Source: Maratus speciosus
Taxonomy: Eukaryota; Arthropoda; Arachnida; Araneae; Salticidae
Assembly: GCA_963932465.1 (NCBI GenBank)
Contig: OZ010793.1
Span: 368,990,459 to 369,054,458 of the forward strand
Length of the DNA stretch: 64,000 bases
Reading direction: 5' to 3'
The translations under genes and the position numbers were made by a program. Below are positions 57,436 through 64,000 of the stretch, in pieces. The first letter of the stretch is position 1, and each line of letters starts with the position of its first letter. The notes under the pieces were generated by a model. The model searched no databases. It was not told the DNA's origin and saw only the letters and a program-made list of their open reading frames with translations.

Positions 57436-57677
57436 CAGAGTTGGGCAAATTTGTATTCTCAATTATCTGAAATATAATTACAGTTTAATTGTATGTAATT
57501 AATTATAGTTAAAAATACATGACATAAAATTTTTTTGCAGTACTAGAGTTGGAACTGCCCCTATTCCATTATTTGACAACATTTCTGTATTTGAATGTGT
57601 GTAACTGCAATCAATTACATGCAATTAACTTGTAATTACATTGCGGATAATTGAGATTACAAATTTGCCCAACTCTG
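57436..57677. mobile_element. 242-bp hAT MITE with 8-bp target duplication
   Basis: Termini CAGAGTTGGGCAAATTTGTA and, reversed, CAGAGTTGGGCAAATTTGTA are identical inverted repeats that continue through TCTCAATTATC. CCGCAAGC is duplicated exactly on both sides (57428-57435 and 57678-57685). The CAGAGTTGGGC end is typical of hAT. It has no coding capacity. Sub-terminal TAATT-rich repeats occur inside. Confidence 0.97.
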
Positions 57678-57685
57678 CCGCAAGC

Positions 57686-58439
57686 TTGGTACTCATTTTA
57701 TAGGCACCTAAGAGATGAAAGACTGAGTGAACCTTGCCCAGTTGGGAGTTAAACGCTCCTACTATAACATAGCAGACAAGCGTGTTGACCACCACTGGGC
57801 TTGTGGTTATTATAACAACGGTGTATTTTTTAGAGCTGAGATTCTATAGATGTATAGTACGAATATTAGTCAAGGAATGAGCATTTTATATTGAAATTTT
57901 TCTAAAGAATAATCATATTACTGTATGTAACATAATAAATCAGGCAAGAACCAGAATACGCTTTTGAACTTCCTAAAAGGCAAACCAATATATTAGGATG
58001 TAGCTCTAACAAAACGAAGCAAATTTACAATCGGTTACATAAAAAGAATCTGCTTAATCTTTCAGGTTTTATTAATGAGCACAGTGTAATTTTTTTTTTT
58101 CGTTTTTATTTACATGGTTACAGAGCTACAGCTATTTTTTTTTTCATTTTTCATTTTCAGTTGTCGATTTTCTAAAACAGTACCTTTCGCTTATATGATT
58201 TTCTAGGTAAAACGCCAATTTCATCATTGATTTGCGGAAAGTAATGGAAACTGTCTCTAGATATGTGACGTTTTCTATCACTTATATACAAGGCTAAATT
58301 AAATTTGTCCACATTCTATCTGTCTTAACTTTTATCCGATTTAATTTTTTTCTAAAGTAATTTGTATTCTTAATCTTGCGTAAGTTTTATTCATATCAGT
58401 TGGAGTAAAATTTATTATTTAAAATAAAAATCTTTATAA
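57686..58439. other. Intergenic DNA with a satellite fragment
   Basis: Positions 57955-58080 resemble 44910-44990 (AACAAAACGAAGCAAATTTACA), so they are a fragment related to the ~155-bp satellite surroundings. The rest is not recognised. Confidence 0.4.
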
Positions 58440-58859
58440 TAATAGCCTAAGTCATGTGACTGTCATCAACAGTTCCGGGCAGACCACTTCGTTTTTATAA
58501 TCCATGCGGCCTTTTTGGTACTTCAATGTTGGCCAAGTGTAGGTGATAAACCGCCAAATATTGTTCAATAGTCATAATTTGATCTATGTTATAACAGCCC
58601 AAGTCATGTGACTGTCATAAACAATTACGGCGTGTCCCTTTCGCTTTTCATATGCAAGGAGACCATTTTAATGAAAATTATTTTTTCAAACAAATCTACA
58701 TATAACTTGTCATGATCGCAAAAGCATTCTTGGTACTTTTATGTTAGCCGGGAGCAAATCTCGCCAATAGCACTTTTTAACTCGCCAGTTACCATTTTTA
58801 TTTTTCGCATGGTAAATTAAAATAAAGCTTTGATATTACAATTAAATGTCATAATTTAT

Positions 58860-58895
<36 letters not shown>

Positions 58896-59616
58896 AACAA
58901 GTGAAAGTCATGCATTTTAAATATTTCGGTTTAAAATTAAAGTTATGTATTTGAAATAAAATTGGTGAAAGGATTATATTTTAAATAGAATTACTGAAAT
59001 ACGAGAAAATGTGACAGGAACAACGTTTGGCGATTTATTGCCTGCGCCTGGCTAACATAAAAAAACAGAGTTCAAAATTTCTCTATCAGAATCTTGTGAT
59101 TTCCCGAAAGATTGTGCAAGTAAATTAAATTGTGAATAAAAGTAACATGATACAATGGTTAGCATATATGAAGGTGATTTCGTATACCCAGATTCATAAA
59201 TGAACAAAAAGAAACTCCAACATAATACTTTAAGAGACTTAAACATTTTATTGTAAAGAACTTTTAATAGGAGGGTCGTGAAAAGTACAGAGGAACGGGG
59301 AGGGTTTCAATAACTGCCCAATGGCAGACGCCCACAACGGGGCTTAATTTGCAGACTACATAGCTCGAGGTCAGGAGCAAAAGTGAGTAAGATTTTGTTA
59401 CACATACTTACAGATTGGCGAACATTAGATAACCACATGTAAGATATTTGGCGAAAACAAATTGGGTAGACAAAACAATCAAGAAGTTTTACATTGAGTT
59501 AAAAACTATGAAGCCGTTATAGCATATATTTAAGGGAGACGAAGCTGGTCGCCAACGGCGGCTAGTATTTAAATAAAACCATAAGACGAAATGCAACATT
59601 CCACCTTGATTCATTC
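58440..59616 (+). repeat. CGCCAA-rich dispersed repeat copy
   Basis: It follows the copy at 18440-19020 in order (TAGCCTAAGTCATGTGACTG, CATCAACAGTTCCGGG, AACCGCCAAATATTG, AAATCTCGCCAATAGC, ACTCGCCAGTTACC). A T run lies at 58860-58891. It ends with GCTGGTCGCCAACGGCGGCT, AGTATTTAAATAAAAC. A second internal copy of TCATGTGACTGTCAT shows local tandem duplication. The minus-strand ORF at 59052-59246 is in the repeat. Confidence 0.75.
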
Positions 59617-59756
59617 ACAAAATACACAATATGAACTTTAAAAGCTCATCATTTTACTTAAAAAGCGACAAAATAAAAATAATATAGATGTTATTTTTAT
59701 TTTGTCGCTTTTTAAGTAAAATGGTGAGCTTTTAAAGTTTATATTGTGTATTTTGT
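59617..59756. repeat. Near-perfect hairpin, 66-bp arms, 8-base loop
   Basis: Arms 59617-59682 and 59691-59756 pair almost without mismatch (ACAAAATACACAATATGAAC, TTTTAAAAGCTCATCATTTT on the left). The loop is about TATAGATG. It could be an inverted-repeat relic or a hairpin-RNA source. Confidence 0.95.
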
Positions 59757-60142
59757 AAAAACATTTATTTTATTATTTAAAAATTCATTTATTTATTATA
59801 TGGAAAATTTATTAATTAAAACATACAACTGTTATGAAACTTGGAATGCTAATCTTTTCATCATGATATATTGTTAATTTTACTTACAGTTACTCCTAAG
59901 TTATTTTATTCTTCAGTATGAATAATTTGGCTATATATTCTTTCAAAGAGTAATAATTAACCTCTTGCAGCCTACATTTTTCCAGACCTAGAAAGAAATT
60001 TCAAGCATCATGTCACAAACAAAAGCAAAATTACATTACTGCATTTATTTTAATCTTTAAAAAAATCTAATTAAATGTAAATTTTGGAAATAAAAATACA
60101 TATATGATATACAAATATTTCTTAGCGTTCTTTTTTATTTAA

Positions 60143-60228
<86 letters not shown>

Positions 60229-60379
60229 CATTATAGAATATTACAATTCCTCATCATTCTCTCTCTATATATCACGCTATCGTACGTGGCCCAGAAATCG
60301 CGATTATTTGTTAATTGTTTAATGGCAACGGCTGAATGAAACGCATCTCATTGGTTTTTGAATAGCATGTAATGCATCT
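59757..60379. other. AT-rich DNA with a long (TA)n microsatellite
   Basis: A TA run of about 78 bases occupies 60147-60224. Nothing else is recognised; the right edge grades into a CGCCAA repeat copy. Confidence 0.8.
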
Positions 60380-60770
60380 CCATAGCTATAAGGGTTGTTA
60401 CCATAGGTAGACCCTGTTTTGTCGCCAAGTTTGTCTCCAGCTTGGCGATATATCCCCAAATTTTTTGACCAAGATTAGTCGCCAAAATTAACGCCAACTT
60501 GATGCTATTTCTAATATTTCGCCAACTTTCCGTAGACTTCCACTGCAAACCAATAGGGTTTACTTTCTTACAGAAAATCAACAAATTGAGATATTTTAAT
60601 GCAACGAAAACTAATATTAGCTTAACAGATTACATGAATTATATTTAAGGGAGTCCAAGTAAATTAAATTATGAATAAAAGTAACATGATACAATGCTTA
60701 TCATATTTTCCTAAACGTAAATTTTAAAGGAGACCAAACTGATCGCCAAGGGCGGCTAGTATTAAATAAA
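60380..60770 (+). repeat. CGCCAA-rich dispersed repeat copy
   Basis: The first part matches 36190-36430 (GTTACCATAGGTAGACCCTG, CAACAAATTGAGATATTTTA, ACTAATATTAGCTTAA). The second part matches 59110-59580 (TGAATAAAAGTAACATGATA, CAATG, GATCGCCAAGGGCGGCTAGT, ATTAAATAAAAC). Confidence 0.85.
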
Positions 60771-61765
60771 ACTTATAAATTGCGTATTAAGATATGATAC
60801 AAACATTATACATATTAAATATGGATCAAAAATTATTAAATTAATTAATCACTAATGATTTAAAAAAAAAAACTAGATACAATCACTTATAAATAAAGTA
60901 TTAAAAAATTATAACATTATATATATACATTACACATATTTATAAATTTAATTTAATATTTAATATATTTTTGTAAGTATTAAAGATTTTAGTGCTTACG
61001 ATATCTGATGATGCTTTGGTAAGAAATTTATATAACACGTTGTTCTTTCTCACTTGTATGGTTGTTTCGGGGTCTTTTTAAAGTCATATAAGTGAGAAGT
61101 TATTGTATTTATTTCTTACTTTTATAACATTTACTGTACTGCATATTCCAAAGTCACCGTGTATTCTCCGTTTTTTTTTTTTTTTTCCTGCAGAAAAATT
61201 CCATTTTGTTATTACTCTGCTTTAAAAATGGACAATTATTGCTATTCTAAACGGGTATTTTCTGTTTTTGGAAATGAATGTGAGCAATTGTGAATTATTA
61301 ACAACAACAACAAAATCAATAATTATATATACTGTATTCCATAATATCATCTTGCCCCCCCCCCCCTTTTTAAATCCCAATGCCCTGCTCCAGATTCGAA
61401 TCTTGGTATTCCCCATTAGATGATGAATGCTTTGTACCCTACAACAACTTGATTATGGGCCAAAACATCAATTAAGATAATTTAACTGGAAGTTTTCCGT
61501 TTTCTATCAATTGGAAAGGAAAATTTCCGTCTTTATCTCTTAGAAGGAACATTTCCGTTTTTAACTTTCAACAAGAAGAATAAAAAGGAAATTGCCCGTT
61601 TATTCCGGGAATATTTACCATTCCCACTCAAAACAGAAAGATTCTTTTAAAAGACAAAATTTTCACATTAGATCACTCACATATATTATACACAGAATTT
61701 TGTTACAGTGTAATACAACAAATTGCACTCGTGTTTTCTAACTTGTAGCTCGGTCAGTAATTTGC
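60771..61765. other. AT-rich intergenic DNA
   Basis: A fourfold AAATTTCCGTTTTT-like word (61480-61600) hints at a small degenerate repeat. A C run lies at 61356-61366. No gene was seen. Confidence 0.5.
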
Positions 61766-62240
61766 TAGAGATCCACCGAATATACGGCTTTGTTTTCGTT
61801 TTCGGCTGAAAATCTGAGTTTCGTTATCGGGGAAAATACTGCCGAAAATATTACCGGACCGAAGCTATATGTATTCTAAAAATCTAGTTTCCTCTTTAGG
61901 AAATTTTCAACATTACTCAGTGATTTGAGCTGTATCGGCTCAAATGAAACGCTCTTTATTTATTGCTATGAACTTCACTGTTTATAATTATTAGTTATAT
62001 GACTGTCTCAAGACGTAAGTTCAAATTAAAAGCAAGTAATACATATATGGCTAAAATTTGAAAACGCTTTTCACGTGCTCATTGCAAGCTGCAGACTTAA
62101 CAGCAATAGAATTTTTTTTTTTAAACCGCAGAAGTGTTTTGAATGCTCTTTAAGAAAGTTGTAGCATAATAAATGTTTATTTTAAAATTAATATGAAAGA
62201 TATATCGACTTATCTAACAATCTAAAACATCTCGCTATTA

Positions 62241-62621
62241 CACTGTAAAAAAAAATCTGTAGTTCTACAGATGTAAAGTTACATGCTTACTAAACTTTCA
62301 CCTGTAACTGTACGAAAAAAGCTGCAAATCTACAAAACTAGTTTTTGTAAAGCTACAAAAATCTGTAACTTTACAAATGAATCTGCTAAAATTTCAGTAA
62401 TCTTACTAAACTTTTATTTGTAACACTGGCTGCAGTTACATGAAAAGTTCTCGGAATCCCAGTTTCCAAAAAAATTCTTAGTAACCTTACAGATTTTTTG
62501 ATTTTCGGCGCAAAAGTGTGTCTGTTACATGAAATTTTGTTGTTGCCGTTACATGAAAAGTTCTAGGAATCCAAGTTTCCTAGAAAAACTTTAGTAACTT
62601 CACAGATTTTTTTTTACAGTG
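62241..62621. mobile_element. 381-bp MITE, CACTGTAAAAA termini, TA duplication
   Basis: CACTGTAAAAAAAAATCTGT on the left matches the reverse complement of ACAGATTTTTTTTTACAGTG on the right. TA flanks both sides (62239-62240, 62622-62623). An internal tandem of about 120 bp repeats ACATGAAAAGTTCT(C/A)GGAATC, CAGTTTCC-like words. Confidence 0.9.
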
Positions 62622-62734
62622 TAGATGAGATTCGTATAATTAGGAAATCATTCGGTTTTGTTGATGAATTAATTACATTTTATTTTATATAAAATGAAAA
62701 GTTTTGGACAGAGGCACAGAGAGCCAACTTTTGC

Positions 62735-62890
62735 TACACGCATAATTAATTATTAATAATTATGTATATTTAATAAACACGTATGATTAATTAATAATTA
62801 TGTATATTTAATAAACACGTATAATTAATTAATAATCTGTATATTTAATAAACAGGTATAATTAATTAATAATTATGTATATTTATGTAT
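62735..62890 (+). repeat. ~43-bp minisatellite, about 4 units
   Basis: The unit is ATAATTATGTATATTTAATA, AACACGTATAATTAATTA, with one copy lacking TAT. Confidence 0.95.
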
Positions 62891-63089
62891 GCATTAATTA
62901 CTTTTAAAAATTTCGTTTTTGTTTTCGTTTTCGCCCGAAAGTGGGAAAATTACCGAAATTCGGTTTCGGTCTTAAAAACCTGTTTCGGTCGATCCTTAGT
63001 ATTTACATTCTTTCAAGGTCTTGACTGGGAGGTGGTCCACAAATTAAACTAGTATGTTGTGGCCATCACAAAACTTTCTTCTATAAAAA

Positions 63090-64000
63090 TCACGTCATCA
63101 TTTAAATAGTAGAAAAAATTACATCAATTTAGCACCAATTTATATCAAAGTATATTTGAATTTGAAGTTTGATAAAAATTCGTGCATTAGTTCTTGAGAT
63201 AGAGCTATTGCGGAAATTCTGAAAAATGTAGCATAGCAGCGCCACCTGTCAAGCGATTTACACCAAAATGTATAAAACGTCAGTTCATGTAAAGGACTAA
63301 CTAAATCAGGAGTTTGATGAAAATCCGTTCATTAGTTCTGGAGATTGAGCTATTGTGGAAATCTTGAAAAATGCTGCATAGCAGCGCCACCTGTTGATTA
63401 TGTATATTTGTTAAGCGATTTACTCCAAAACATAAACAGCACTAATTCATATCTAGGTATATCTGAATCTGAAGTTTGTTGAAACTTCTTGTTTGATGAA
63501 TAAAACTTCTTGATTGAATAGATCTTGAGATAGATTGCGGAAATCGCAAAAATGCAGCATAGCAGCGCTACCTGTTGAGCGATTTACACCAAAATGTACA
63601 AAACGTCAGTTCATGTCAAGGACTAACTGAATCTAAAGTTTAATGAAAATACGTGCATTATTTCTTGAGATGGAGTTATTGCGAAAATCGTGTAAATCCT
63701 GCAAAATGCAGCATAGCAGCGCCATCTGTGTGGCGATTTACACCAAAACGTTACCAGCGCCAATTCATATCAAGGAATAACTGCATCTGAAGTTTGATGA
63801 AAATCTGTGCATTAGTTCTTGAGATAAAGCTATTGTAGAAATCGCGAAAAATGCAGCATAGCAGCGCCACCTGTTGGGCGATTTACGCCAAAAACTAATA
63901 AGCACCAATTTATATCAGGAACTAACTGAATATAAATTTTTATTAAATTCCGTACATTAGTTCTTGAGATAGAGCGCCCACAAAATTTGTGTCACATACA
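63090..64000 (+). repeat. ~145-180 bp satellite, about 6 monomers, runs off the window
   Basis: GCAGCATAGCAGCGCCACCT recurs near 63230, 63375, 63555, 63710 and 63855, followed by GCGATTTACACCAAAA, AATTCATATCAAGGAACTAA, CTGAATCTGAAGTTTGATGA and ATTAGTTCTTGAGATAGAGC. No gene overlaps it. Confidence 0.95.

Larger units (their letters stand above)
61766..62998. mobile_element. hAT-like element, TA-GATC-ACCGAA termini
   Basis: The left end TAGAGATCCACCGAATATAC and the reverse complement of the right end, TAAGGATCGACCGAAACAGG, match. Beyond them both arms contain TTTTCGTTTTCGG / CCGAAATTCGGTTTCGG-like sub-terminal sequence. TAGGGATCGACCGA-type ends belong to hAT elements known in many animals. The flanks GTAATTTG and GTATTTAC could be a decayed 8-bp duplication. 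It has no transposase and is interrupted by a MITE. Confidence 0.65.

Overview
The window looks like intergenic or heterochromatic DNA from an invertebrate, most likely an arthropod and possibly an arachnid or insect. The host assignment is inference. It is strongly AT-rich, full of microsatellites and homopolymer runs, and contains relics of element families common in arthropods: mellifera-type mariner, pogo/Tigger-like elements, hAT-like elements and MITEs, Penelope-like retroelements, and a Jockey-type gag ORF1. I found no convincing host protein-coding gene, rRNA, intact tRNA gene or CRISPR array. Nearly all long ORFs are transposon remnants or open frames across tandem repeats.

Layout. 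0-5 kb: two inverted SINE-like copies, a long foldback hairpin (2.27-2.72 kb) and a pogo-like terminus. 5.37-6.66 kb: a nearly full-length decayed mariner. 7.2-10.4 kb: old repeats, a 0.55-kb tandem duplication, and a segment repeated in inverted orientation at 43.3-44.3 kb. 10.9-16.0 kb: two candidate terminal-inverted-repeat (TIR) transposons carrying nested MITEs and a 30-bp minisatellite. 16.1-17.6 kb: a 147-bp satellite. 18.4-20.5 kb: a dispersed CGCCAA-rich repeat split by a Penelope-like element whose inverted pseudo-LTRs carry a hammerhead-ribozyme-like motif. 24.4-25.5 kb: another ~150-bp satellite, split by a second Penelope-type inverted pseudo-LTR insertion. 27.0-32.7 kb: a pogo transposase fragment, a large foldback pair, TIR elements and minisatellites. 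33.9-34.5 kb: a third Penelope relic with an open GIY-YIG endonuclease frame.

34.6-48.4 kb: more satellites with 140-180 bp monomers, a 3-kb TIR element with a 71-codon ORF, and a pogo deletion derivative. 48.4-56.5 kb holds the best-supported nested structure. A Jockey-like ORF1 (PRE_C2HC-type domain plus three zinc knuckles) is split by a 6.2-kb hAT-like insertion with an exact 8-bp target duplication, and the ORF1 frame is continuous across the target site. Inside the insertion are two inverted copies of an element made of 30-bp repeats, other nested elements and about 2.9 kb of unexplained cargo. 57-64 kb: a textbook 242-bp hAT MITE, more CGCCAA-repeat copies, a near-perfect 66-bp-arm hairpin, a hAT-like element with a nested MITE, and a 145-180 bp satellite running off the end.

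The elements do not form a pathway. They record successive insertions (satellite or retroelement first, Penelope or hAT later). The recurring theme is arrays with nucleosome-sized monomers and hAT-like ends that abut long G runs.
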